The notes under the pieces are model-generated. The model was not told the DNA's origin and did no database searches. It saw only the letters and a list, made by a program, of their open reading frames with translations. Below, piece by piece: positions 1 through 6,333 of a stretch of 14,436 bases of DNA (position 1 is its first letter; every line of letters begins with the position of its first letter). Made by a program: the position numbers and the translations under genes. Source of the stretch: Robiginitomaculum sp. (GTDB taxonomy: Bacteria > Pseudomonadota > Alphaproteobacteria > Caulobacterales > Maricaulaceae); the NCBI GenBank assembly GCA_021647805.1, contig JAKITZ010000034.1, positions 1 to 14,436 on the forward strand. The letters run 5' to 3'.

Positions 1-2
1 AA

Positions 3-299
3 CGGGTCGGGGTTTGAGGTGATAAGAAGATCCCTGCCGGCAAAGATAGCCAAGCTAAAATCGCAGCAATTGGTATCCGTATTCGCAAATGGGTAAGTTT
101 TCACGGCATCTCTATCAATGTTGACCCTGATTTATCGCACTATCAGGCTATCGTTCCATGTGGCATTTCTGATCTTGGGGTTACTAGCCTTGCTGATTTG
201 GGAAAAAACCAATCTATGACTGAGTTAGATGCAGTTCTTATGTCTCAATTTATTGCGCAATTCGGAATGTTAGAAATTGTTGCTGCACCATTGCCGTAG
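3..299 (+). CDS. lipB: Octanoyltransferase LipB, C-terminal fragment (cut by window start, in-frame TGA at 15-17)
   Basis: LipB moves an octanoyl group from acyl-carrier protein to lipoyl domains of 2-oxoacid dehydrogenases and related enzymes in the cytoplasm. The readable part has the family core: the catalytic Lys in AKIAAIGIRIRKW (Lys codon 57-59), then SFHGISINVDPDLSHY, then the acyl-thioester Cys in VPCGISDLGVTSLADLG (Cys codon 159-161). It ends at TAG 297-299. Upstream in the same frame come Arg-Val-Gly-Val and then TGA (15-17) followed by GGT, where alphaproteobacterial LipB has Trp-Val. TGG GTT would give the expected residues, so two base differences account for it. The N-terminal half lies outside the window. 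The family call is secure. Whether the gene is intact, broken or misread at a contig tip cannot be settled here. The gene converges on the small gene that ends at 304. Confidence 0.88.
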
Positions 300-303
300 A
301 ATT

Positions 304-615
304 TCATTTCACCAAAGAACAACCAATTCCAGATGCATATTTCGCTTTAGAAACAGACAAACCAAGCGGAGCCTTGGATATTATCTCATTGCTCTTTTCT
401 GTAATTTTCAAGCTACTAATATCATCGGTAAAATCACTAAAACAGCTTTGCAATTCTCGTTCAGTAACAAACCTACAAGAACATATGTTTTTGGCGGTAT
501 AAGCCGTGGCCACTTGAATATTGACCAACATATCCTTTGCCCAATATTGCCAAACAGCAAAGCCGATAATAACCAATATAACCGCCAGAGCAGTTAAACC
601 TTTGACGATTTTCAT
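304..615 (-). CDS. Small membrane-anchored protein resembling the N-terminal domain of fused serine hydrolases
   Basis: A 103-residue protein starting MKIVKGL. I chose the ATG at 613-615 over the ATG at 643-645 because GGAGG sits 5 nt before it. Residues ~5-23 form one hydrophobic segment (signal anchor), so the rest is probably periplasmic. The soluble part has YTAKNICSCRFV followed by an Arg, and ends in AKYASGIGCSLV. From memory, patterns of the form Y-AK-x-x-CS-x-x-FV-x-x-R and A-x-Y-x-x-G-x-GC-x-L occur in the N-terminal region of larger bacterial serine hydrolases, just before a beta-lactamase domain. Four cysteines (two in ICSC, one in LQSCF, one in the terminal GCS) could form disulfides outside the membrane. 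The divergent neighbour is exactly such a beta-lactamase-fold hydrolase, so the two may act together. No enzymatic motif is visible in this protein itself. Confidence 0.75.
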   Translation of the reverse strand: MKIVKGLTALAVILVIIGFAVWQYWAKDMLVNIQVATAYTAKNICSCRFVTERELQSCFSDFTDDISSLKITEKSNEIISKAPLGLSVSKAKYASGIGCSLVK

Positions 616-650
616 TCCAGCCTCCATTGTATAAAAAGGTTTCATGTAAG

Positions 651-678
651 TTGATAGATCACAAAGAAAAAGTATACT
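651..678 (+). promoter_or_regulatory. Candidate sigma-70-type promoter of the serine hydrolase gene
   Basis: TTGATA at 651-656 (one mismatch to TTGACA), a 16-nt spacer, and TATACT at 673-678 (one mismatch to TATAAT). A transcript would begin near 685 and give a leader of about 48 nt before the ATG at 733, which has its own Shine-Dalgarno. Confidence 0.45.
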
Positions 679-732
679 AAAAACTAAGGTTTTTCAGCAT
701 TTCTAGTATGGCTAACTTAACGGGAGACAATT

Positions 733-1857
733 ATGAATTTCAAGCAAATTCTGGTTTTATTATTTTTTAGCGGCTGGTTGCTCAACACATCAGCCATAGC
801 TAATGATAATGAGCCTAGCGCCCTGCCCCTGCAGCCGTTTGGACAAGACTGGCCGACGAACAACTGGCAAACGATTGAGTTACCAGTTGAAACGCAACAA
901 GTCTTAACCCCGCTAATCGAACAGGCCATAAATGGCGGCCTTAGCGAAACCAGAAGCATAATCATTATTCATCAAGGCAAAATAGTCGCAGAACATTATG
1001 CCGATGGGTTTAATCAAAACACCAAACAAATAAGCTGGTCAATGGCCAAATCGATCACTTCGGCTATGGTTGGAAGAGCTGTTGAACTGGATATGATCAA
1101 AGATATAGATCAGCCAATGCCCAGCCCTTGGGCAAACGACGATCCACGGGCAAAGATTAGTTGGCGACAATGGTTGAATATGACCGATGGCCTTCAATAC
1201 TCGGAGATTGGCGAACCTAATTTTGCCAAAAACGATGTAGTGCAAATGATGTTCGGAAAAGGAAAGTTTGATACACTTTCCTATGTCAAAGAATTACCTT
1301 TGCAGAATGAACCTGGCACGGACTGGAATTATTCTTCGGCTGGGTATCACTTGCTAGGCAACGCCATACAAAAACTCATCACCGAACAACCTGCCAACGC
1401 TCCCATTGATCCTGCTTTGATGGTAGAATTTGCCGATAGCAAATTGTTTGATGTGTTAGGAATGGACGTGCAGCTAGAATTTGACCCGGCAGGCACATTC
1501 ATGGGCGGATCGCTAGTTTGGGCATCGGCCAGAGATTTTGCCAAATTTGGGTATTTGTTTTTGCGCAATGGCATTTGGGACGACCAGAGAATATTGCCTG
1601 AAAACTGGGTGAATTTCTCCACAACAAAAACCCCTGCAAATAATAGCGATGTTTATGGTGCAGGTTGGTGGATCAGTGCTGACAGCACGAATACTGCATT
1701 CTCAGCACAAGGTCATGAGGGGCAGATAATTTGGATTGATCCGTCACGGGATTTGGTAATTGTTCGCCTTGGCCTTATTGGAAGTAGCGATATTGGTTGG
1801 CCACAAATTCATCAATGGTGCAACAAAATTGCGATGGTTTTTCCTGAAGCAAACTGA
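733..1857 (+). CDS. Exported beta-lactamase-fold serine hydrolase (class C / esterase-like)
   Basis: 374 residues with a cleavable-looking signal peptide (hydrophobic residues 5-22, then ANDNE), so periplasmic or secreted. The serine beta-lactamase/DD-peptidase triad motifs are all present: SMAK at 103-106 (nucleophile Ser103, Lys106), YSS at 200-202, and GHEGQ at 327-331 in place of the KTG box. Other family signatures are WSMAKS, DDPRAKISWRQWLNM, ASARDFAKFGYL, ILPENW and YGAGWW. The HEG third motif points to the esterase/amidase/6-aminohexanoate-dimer-hydrolase type of this superfamily rather than a true beta-lactamase; the substrate is unknown. GGGAG lies 7 nt before the ATG. The protein lacks the extra N-terminal domain many homologues carry, and a domain of that kind is encoded divergently at 304-615. 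A strong terminator follows at 1863-1889. Confidence 0.9.
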   Translation: MNFKQILVLLFFSGWLLNTSAIANDNEPSALPLQPFGQDWPTNNWQTIELPVETQQVLTPLIEQAINGGLSETRSIIIIHQGKIVAEHYADGFNQNTKQISWSMAKSITSAMVGRAVELDMIKDIDQPMPSPWANDDPRAKISWRQWLNMTDGLQYSEIGEPNFAKNDVVQMMFGKGKFDTLSYVKELPLQNEPGTDWNYSSAGYHLLGNAIQKLITEQPANAPIDPALMVEFADSKLFDVLGMDVQLEFDPAGTFMGGSLVWASARDFAKFGYLFLRNGIWDDQRILPENWVNFSTTKTPANNSDVYGAGWWISADSTNTAFSAQGHEGQIIWIDPSRDLVIVRLGLIGSSDIGWPQIHQWCNKIAMVFPEAN

Positions 1858-1862
1858 ATACA

Positions 1863-1889
1863 AAAAGGCAGGGGAAATCCCTGCCTTTT
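1863..1889. terminator. Bidirectional intrinsic terminator
   Basis: Perfect 11-bp stem AAAAGGCAGGG (1863-1873) and CCCTGCCTTTT (1879-1889) with a 5-nt loop. The A and T flanks make it usable on both strands. It lies between the stop of the serine hydrolase (1857) and the stop of the convergent DUF805 gene (1916). Confidence 0.8.
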
Positions 1890-1915
1890 CAGTAACTTAC
1901 AAGATTAATACAACC

Positions 1916-2404
1916 TTAATTGACTGGTACGCCAAACTGGTTTTCTTCCGGATCAGATTTGAGCATAGCATTGAACAGAAAGACAATTGCCAATGTAATC
2001 ACCACCCCGGCAATAGCACCAGGAATTATATGCGGCATTGAAGCCTCTATAGCAGCGGTCATGGCACCACCAACATCGCCACTTACAGCCATTTCTTCAG
2101 AGACACTAGTGTCGATTGGTATCATTTTTAACAAAACTTGGCCAACACCAAAATTAATCGCAAACGAAACCACTAAAGGTAATAAAGCCAACCAGCCAGA
2201 TTTACCGGCATCATGATAACGTTTGGCAAACAATGCCAACCAAGGCCATATCAACACGATTCCAAATGAGCTTAACCACCACAAATCAATACTGAAATAT
2301 GGAATCATACCCAAAATGAAGCTAATAATAATAACAACAATAAAGCCCCTTAACAGCTGGCTTGCATTGATACGCCCCTTAAAGCTAAACAATAAACTTC
2401 CCAT
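1916..2404 (-). CDS. DUF805 family membrane protein
   Basis: 162 residues. The DUF805 hallmarks are an N-terminal FKGRINASQLLRGF (Arg-Ile-Asn at 11-13), then the core KRYHDAGKSGWLALLP at 61-76, and a C-terminal NQFG at 155-158 (usually NRYG-like). Hydrophobic segments at ~20-36, ~42-60, ~71-95 and ~128-147 suggest four membrane helices in the inner membrane. Between the last two is an acidic, Ser/Gly-containing loop (~97-125) that looks longer than usual for this family. AAGGA lies about 7 nt before the ATG (2402-2404). The gene follows pccA on the same strand by 79 nt with no terminator visible between, so it may be read through from pccA. The molecular function of DUF805 proteins is not established. 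Confidence 0.88.
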   Translation of the reverse strand: MGSLLFSFKGRINASQLLRGFIVVIIISFILGMIPYFSIDLWWLSSFGIVLIWPWLALFAKRYHDAGKSGWLALLPLVVSFAINFGVGQVLLKMIPIDTSVSEEMAVSGDVGGAMTAAIEASMPHIIPGAIAGVVITLAIVFLFNAMLKSDPEENQFGVPVN

Positions 2405-2451
2405 AATTATTCCTTTTTATAAAATTATTCTCATCGAAAACATCACTAGCA

Positions 2452-2463
2452 CTTATCGATAAG
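2452..2463. repeat. Perfect 12-bp palindrome upstream of the DUF805 gene
   Basis: CTTATCGATAAG reads the same on both strands. It lies between the pccA stop (2484) and the DUF805 start (2404), 47 bp from the latter. With no loop it is more plausible as a dimeric-regulator operator than as a hairpin, but a single copy cannot establish that. Confidence 0.3.
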
Positions 2464-2483
2464 CAATACAACACTAACAACCA

Positions 2484-4466
2484 TTATTGATAGCTAATCA
2501 GCAAATCATCGGCACTTACTGTATCACCAGCTATCACCCGAACTTCTTTTATCACCGCTTTGCGTTCGGCGCGAATTACATTTTCCATTTTCATTGCCTC
2601 TACCACCAGTAAAGTTTCGCCAATTTGAATGCTTTGCCCTTCCTTTACATCAACTCGAACTATAGTTCCTGGCATTGGGCTAGTGACTAAGTTTCCAGTA
2701 TCAGCCTGTTCTTTTTCCGGTAAGATTGAATGTATCTCGGCACTTCTAGGTGAACACACCAAAGCAGTTATTGTTATACCTCTGGTATTTAACACATAAC
2801 CTTCTGTTAAATCATCAAACTGCACGGAAAACTCATTGCCATCTAACTGCCCAGTGAACAAGTGTTGCCCCGGTTGCCATTTGGTTTCCAAATGTCGCCA
2901 TTTCCCGTCGATAAACAAGTCTGCCCCACCCTCACACAGGCTCACCTGCAAAGGATACGGTTTACGATCAAGCAACACCACCCAATCACGCGCTAATGGC
3001 TGTACAGGTGATATACGCCCAGATATTTGCGACGCTCTAACAACAAACCTTGCATGAACATAGGCGGCGCAGACAGATAATTGCCGAACTTGCTTTTTAT
3101 TAGCAACAACCCCAGAAAACCCATCAGGAAACTCTTCGGCGATATAACCAGTAGTAATATTTCCGCTACAGAACCGTTCTTGGTCGTAAATTGCTGACAA
3201 AAATGGAGTATTTGCCTGCACACCTTTGATTTGAAACCCGTCCAAAGCTTTTCGCATTTCCTCGATAGCGGCCTTTCTGTCCGGGCCATGAGTAATCAAT
3301 TTGGCAATCATCGGATCATAAAACATCGATATTTGATCACCTTCGCGCACACCACTATCGATGCGAACTCGATCGCTTTGCGCTGGCGTTCGGTAATGCT
3401 TCAAACGACCAATTGAGGGCAAAAACCCACGATACGGGTCTTCGGCATAAACACGAGATTCCATTGCCCAACCGTCAATTCCAATGTCAGATTGGCTAAG
3501 CTCAAGCTTCATCCCATAGGCAATTTTGATCATCTGCTCGACCAAATCAACGCCAGTGATCATTTCAGTTACCGGGTGTTCAACCTGCAACCTTGTATTC
3601 ATCTCCAAGAAGTAGAAATTACGATTTTTATCGACAATAAACTCAACAGTTCCGGCACTGTCATAATCAACCGCTTTCGATAACGCTATCGCCTGCGCCC
3701 CCATTTTATCACGGGTTTTGCTATCAAGAAACGGACTTGGAGCTTCTTCGATAACCTTTTGGTTGCGCCGTTGGATAGAGCATTCACGTTCATTTAGATG
3801 AATGCAGTTTCCGTGTTTATCGCCAAGCACCTGAATTTCGATATGCCGTGGGTCTTCAATGAATTTCTCAATGAATATCCGAGTATCACCAAAAGCCGCC
3901 TTGGCTTCATTTCTTGCCGAAGTAAACCCTTCTAAGGCTTCCGTCTCGTCCCAAGCAACCCGCATGCCCTTACCACCGCCGCCAGCAGAGGCCTTGATCA
4001 TCACTGGATAACCAACTTCGGCAGCGACTTTTGCCGCTTGTTCGGGGGTTTCTATAAGCCCCAAACTGCCCGGAACTGTACTCACACCGGCTTTTTCAGC
4101 AAATTTCTTCGAGGCTATTTTATCGCCCATAACCTTGATGGCATTAGGGTTCGGGCCAATAAATGCAATATTGTTTTTGGCTAAAGCTTCAGCAAAACCG
4201 GCATTTTCCGACAAAAAGCCAAAGCCTGGATGAATAGCCTCGGCATTAGTGTCTTTGGCCGCCGCAATAATTCGATCCGCCAATAGATAACTGTCACTTG
4301 CAGCACTGCCGCCGATATGAATTGCCTCATCAGCCAACTCTACGGCTAACGACCCAGCATCGGCATCAGAATACACCATCACGCTTTTGATGTTCATCTT
4401 CTTTAAGGCACGTAATACTCGAACCGCAATTTCACCGCGATTGGCAATTAGAATTTTCTTGAACAA
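2484..4466 (-). CDS. pccA: Propionyl-CoA carboxylase alpha subunit (biotin carboxylase + biotin carrier)
   Basis: 660 residues, cytoplasmic. The biotin carboxylase half uses ATP and bicarbonate to carboxylate biotin, which is then passed to the beta subunit that carboxylates propionyl-CoA to methylmalonyl-CoA. Visible parts: N-terminal MFKKILIANRGEIAVRV; ATP-grasp glycine loop AGGGGKGM at 161-168; ERECSIQRR at 226-234; EMNTRLQVEH at 288-297 (Glu288, Asn290, Arg292, Glu296) and Arg338 in ESRVYAEDP, the same numbering as E. coli AccC; a linking BT-type region ~455-580; and the carrier domain with biotinylated Lys626 in EAMKMENV. The linking domain and sequence style favour PccA over methylcrotonyl- or acetyl-CoA carboxylase, but the acyl-CoA specificity is inferred. 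The start is TTG (4464-4466), supported by GGAGG 5 nt before it; no ATG fits. No beta subunit or mutase gene is in the window. Confidence 0.9.
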   Translation of the reverse strand: MFKKILIANRGEIAVRVLRALKKMNIKSVMVYSDADAGSLAVELADEAIHIGGSAASDSYLLADRIIAAAKDTNAEAIHPGFGFLSENAGFAEALAKNNIAFIGPNPNAIKVMGDKIASKKFAEKAGVSTVPGSLGLIETPEQAAKVAAEVGYPVMIKASAGGGGKGMRVAWDETEALEGFTSARNEAKAAFGDTRIFIEKFIEDPRHIEIQVLGDKHGNCIHLNERECSIQRRNQKVIEEAPSPFLDSKTRDKMGAQAIALSKAVDYDSAGTVEFIVDKNRNFYFLEMNTRLQVEHPVTEMITGVDLVEQMIKIAYGMKLELSQSDIGIDGWAMESRVYAEDPYRGFLPSIGRLKHYRTPAQSDRVRIDSGVREGDQISMFYDPMIAKLITHGPDRKAAIEEMRKALDGFQIKGVQANTPFLSAIYDQERFCSGNITTGYIAEEFPDGFSGVVANKKQVRQLSVCAAYVHARFVVRASQISGRISPVQPLARDWVVLLDRKPYPLQVSLCEGGADLFIDGKWRHLETKWQPGQHLFTGQLDGNEFSVQFDDLTEGYVLNTRGITITALVCSPRSAEIHSILPEKEQADTGNLVTSPMPGTIVRVDVKEGQSIQIGETLLVVEAMKMENVIRAERKAVIKEVRVIAGDTVSADDLLISYQ

Positions 4467-4502
4467 GCAAACCTCCGCTTAATAGCAACAATCTTTTGCC
4501 TG

Positions 4503-4531
4503 TTCATAGCCGCCGAAAGCAAATTGGACAA
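4503..4531 (-). promoter_or_regulatory. Candidate pccA promoter
   Basis: On the minus strand TTGTCC (4526-4531), a 17-nt spacer and TATGAA (4503-4508), each four of six matches to consensus. Transcription would start near 4496, about 30 nt before the TTG start codon and its GGAGG. Weak but well spaced. Confidence 0.35.
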
Positions 4532-4592
4532 TGGCTTAACGAACGGACTTGAACACATAAATTAAGTTCACTATTTCAAAATCCTTCCACGA

Positions 4593-4607
4593 TATACTGG
4601 CAGAATG
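4593..4607 (+). promoter_or_regulatory. -10 hexamer immediately before the GH5 start (possible leaderless mRNA)
   Basis: TATACT at 4593-4598 lies exactly 6 nt before the ATG at 4605-4607, so +1 would fall on or next to the A of the start codon. No convincing Shine-Dalgarno precedes the ATG. A good -35 at 16-18 nt is not evident, so the promoter is provisional. Confidence 0.35.
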
Positions 4608-5606
4608 CGGATTATACTTTTCATATTACTTGGAATTATTGGCTGTAAACCGGTCATTGCACCGGCGCAAGTTGCGGATTTTCCTGCTCGCAAGTGCATC
4701 AACATGGCCAATGCCTTAAACGCGCCGACTGAGGGCGATTGGGGTTATGTCATCAAGGAACAACATATCGAGGCCATCGCCAAAGCCGGTTTTGACAGCA
4801 TCAGAATTCCGATTGCCTGGTCACAGCACACCGCAAAACAAGCCCCCTACACTATTGATCCGAAGTTTTTTGCCCGTGTTGATGAAGTCGTGACACAGGC
4901 ACTTGATAACGATTTAATGATCATAATAGACGTACATAATTACGAAGAGTTGGATAAAAATCCGAGCGTTGAAACCCCAAGAATGCGGGCAATTTGGCAA
5001 CAAATCGCTTGGCATTATGCCAATGCGCCTGATGCAGTAGTGTTTGAGTTACTGAACGAGCCAATGGATAAAATGAGCGGCAAGCGTTGGGAAACCCTGA
5101 TGCGAGTGCTAATTACCGACATTCGTAAGACCAACCCCAATCGCTGGATCATAGTTGGTGGCGATAACTGGAATTCAATCGACGGCTTGGCCAAGTTAGA
5201 AGCGCCTTATGACAAACGGCTGGTTTTGACTTACCATGATTATGATCCTTATGATTTCACTCACCAAGGAGCCAGCTGGTTCGCCGATGCCCCGCCCATA
5301 GGAACTGAATGGGGCAGTGCTAAACAACGCGAAAACTTAGCGGCCACCGTCGCCAAAGCCGCCAGTATTCAGCGTCACACCGGCATGCCGGTCTGGTTGG
5401 GCGAGTTCGGAGTTCACAAAACCGCCCCCGCAGCTTCGCGGATCAAATGGATCACGGCAATGCGCGAAGCAACAGAAGCCAACGATATTGGCTGGTGCGT
5501 ATTTGATTTTGCCGCCGAATTTGCCTTCTGGTCGCCGCAAACAGAACAATGGAACCAACCATTATTGGATACGCTGTTAGGCGATAATTTCCAATTACGT
5601 AAATAA
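4605..5606 (+). CDS. Glycoside hydrolase family 5 (cellulase-like) lipoprotein
   Basis: 333 residues. A short N-terminal hydrophobic segment ends in IIGC (Cys14), a lipobox, so the protein is probably lipid-anchored in the periplasm or outer membrane. The rest is a single GH5 (alpha/beta)8 catalytic domain: SIRIPIAW (Arg67), DVHNYEE (His111), the acid/base Glu152 in FELLNEP, YHDYDPYDFTHQGASW at ~210-225, and the nucleophile Glu267 in VWLGEFG. GH5 enzymes are retaining endo-glycosidases acting on beta-linked glucans, mannans and similar polymers; the substrate cannot be named from sequence alone. No carbohydrate-binding module is present. The gene stands alone, divergent from pccA, with no polysaccharide-utilisation genes beside it and a repeat island after it. 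It has no clear ribosome-binding site. Confidence 0.9.
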   Translation: MRIILFILLGIIGCKPVIAPAQVADFPARKCINMANALNAPTEGDWGYVIKEQHIEAIAKAGFDSIRIPIAWSQHTAKQAPYTIDPKFFARVDEVVTQALDNDLMIIIDVHNYEELDKNPSVETPRMRAIWQQIAWHYANAPDAVVFELLNEPMDKMSGKRWETLMRVLITDIRKTNPNRWIIVGGDNWNSIDGLAKLEAPYDKRLVLTYHDYDPYDFTHQGASWFADAPPIGTEWGSAKQRENLAATVAKAASIQRHTGMPVWLGEFGVHKTAPAASRIKWITAMREATEANDIGWCVFDFAAEFAFWSPQTEQWNQPLLDTLLGDNFQLRK

Positions 5607-5877
5607 GTACGCCAAAAAACGGCTTATAAAAAAAACTTGGACATTTTTGAAATTTTCTTCCGCGGATAAAATAGAAAAAGGCTCGGCAATAAAGCATTTG
5701 TTGATATTACAAACCTCTTTGCATGCTCCACCAAAACCCACGTTTCATTGAGTTTTTTATGCATTCACCATATCAAAGAGCCGCAAACAGATAGATTATG
5801 ACCTGCTGCAACACCATTATAACAGCTGAGGACAAAACGAGTATTCTTGTGACTTATCCCCAACCCTCAAGTGCTAT

Positions 5878-5985
5878 CAAGGGTCAATGAGGGTCAATTA
5901 AGAGCTGCTTGAGATATCAAATATTACTTTTGTTTACCAGTTGAGTGTCAGTGAAGGGTTACCCTTAAGTATCACCTGACCCTTG
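5878..5985. repeat. Repeat element A: nested inverted and direct repeats
   Basis: Outer arms CAAGGGTCA (5878-5886) and TGACCCTTG (5977-5985) are perfect 9-bp inverted repeats. Inside are a tandem 10-bp direct repeat of AGGGTCAAT plus one base (5880-5889 and 5890-5899) and an imperfect palindrome with arms 5945-5959 and 5961-5975 (11 of 15 positions pair). Its perfect core is AAGGGT T ACCCTT. A further CTCAAG/CTTGAG pair lies at 5866-5871 and 5908-5913. Confidence 0.55.
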
Positions 5986-6028
5986 TTATGCACCCTTCTC
6001 CTTTGTCTCGCGGCGAAGTGTGAGCGGA

Positions 6029-6074
6029 GCAATCTTCAGTAAAAGTGGGAACCGGTTTTACGACAAAAGATTGC
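6029..6074. repeat. Repeat element B: hairpin of a type common in alphaproteobacterial intergenic DNA
   Basis: Outer stem GCAATCTT (6029-6036) with AAGATTGC (6067-6074), inner stem TAAAA (6040-6044) with TTTTA (6056-6060), and a loop containing part of the palindrome AACCGGTT (6050-6057). The AAAAGTGGGAACCGGTTTT string resembles dispersed intergenic repeats I recall from Rhizobiales and related genomes; that likeness is from memory. Confidence 0.5.
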
Positions 6075-6118
6075 GACCACTAAAAATTCACGCCTACGAC
6101 GGAGCGGTAATTAGGAAT

Positions 6119-6141
6119 CCTTCTCCCCACTGGGGAGAAGG
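6119..6141. repeat. Repeat element C: perfect 11-bp hairpin
   Basis: CCTTCTCCCCA (6119-6129) and TGGGGAGAAGG (6131-6141) are perfect inverted repeats around a single C. It is followed by TTGGGTTGAGGGGG. The string matches the widely seen alphaproteobacterial intergenic repeat that has CTTCTCCCC/GGGGAGAAG arms. There is no T-run after either arm, so it is not a standard terminator. Confidence 0.6.
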
Positions 6142-6183
6142 TTGGGTTGAGGGGGTCTCGATATTAGCTATCATTACGCCTCA

Positions 6184-6249
6184 TCATGCCCCGACTTGTT
6201 CGTATACCGAACACGGAAAACTAGATCACCCGGACAAGTCGTGTGATGA
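6184..6249. repeat. Repeat element D: imperfect inverted-repeat element
   Basis: TCAT (6184-6187) plus GACTTGT (6193-6199) pair in register with ACAAGTC (6234-6240) plus ATGA (6246-6249), with 5 mostly unpaired bases in each arm. Inside is a second hairpin, GTTCG (6198-6202) with CGAAC (6208-6212). The layout, ending in a GATGACAG string, resembles short palindromic repeats scattered through alphaproteobacterial genomes. Confidence 0.55.
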
Positions 6250-6298
6250 CAGTAAGGGATAGAGTTAAATACCACAACAAAATGCATTAATAGAATTG

Positions 6299-6327
6299 AT
6301 GACAAACCGTCACCAACCAGCTATAAT
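6299..6327 (+). promoter_or_regulatory. Strong sigma-70-type promoter of the DUF2157 operon
   Basis: ATGACA at 6299-6304 (five of six matches to TTGACA), a 17-nt spacer, and a perfect TATAAT at 6322-6327. The predicted +1 lies at about 6334, the first base of the ATG, which implies a leaderless message. Confidence 0.55.
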
Positions 6328-6333
6328 AATTTA

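Larger units (their letters stand above)
5607..6333. other. Gene-free stretch holding several inverted repeats
   Basis: 727 bp between the GH5 stop and the DUF2157 start. Open frames here are short and run through palindromes, so I call no protein gene. 5607-5860 shows nothing I can name: no tRNA, no clean terminator after GH5. From about 5866 on there are four repeat elements (listed separately), then a promoter at 6299-6327. Direct and inverted repeats make up much of 5866-6250. Confidence 0.75.

Noticed and set aside
15..17. Recoded TGA (as Trp or selenocysteine) in lipB
   Set aside because: Trp is TGG in the same gene, TGA is used as a stop for several genes in the window, and no selenocysteine insertion element or precedent in LipB exists. 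Error or mutation is simpler.
277..597. A 106-codon open frame on + after lipB
   Set aside because: It is antisense to the small membrane protein at 304-615, which has a strong Shine-Dalgarno, a membrane segment and family-like motifs; the + frame has none.
733..1857. Antibiotic-resistance class C beta-lactamase
   Set aside because: The third motif is HEG instead of KTG, and the surrounding signatures match esterase/amidase-type serine hydrolases, so a resistance role is not supported.
6119..6141. The perfect 11-bp hairpin as an intrinsic terminator
   Set aside because: No T-run follows on either strand and no gene ends close by; a dispersed repeat fits better.
5866..6249. CRISPR array
   Set aside because: Repeats differ from one another in sequence and spacing, there are no equal-length spacers, and no cas gene is near.
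6020..6262. An 80-codon open frame on + in the intergenic island
   Set aside because: It runs straight through repeat elements B, C and D, so its sequence is dictated by palindromes; there is no ribosome-binding site and no protein family is recognisable.
5607..6333. tRNA or other known structured RNA
   Set aside because: No cloverleaf, no GTTCGAATCC-like T-arm and no rRNA-like sequence were recognised in the gene-free stretch.
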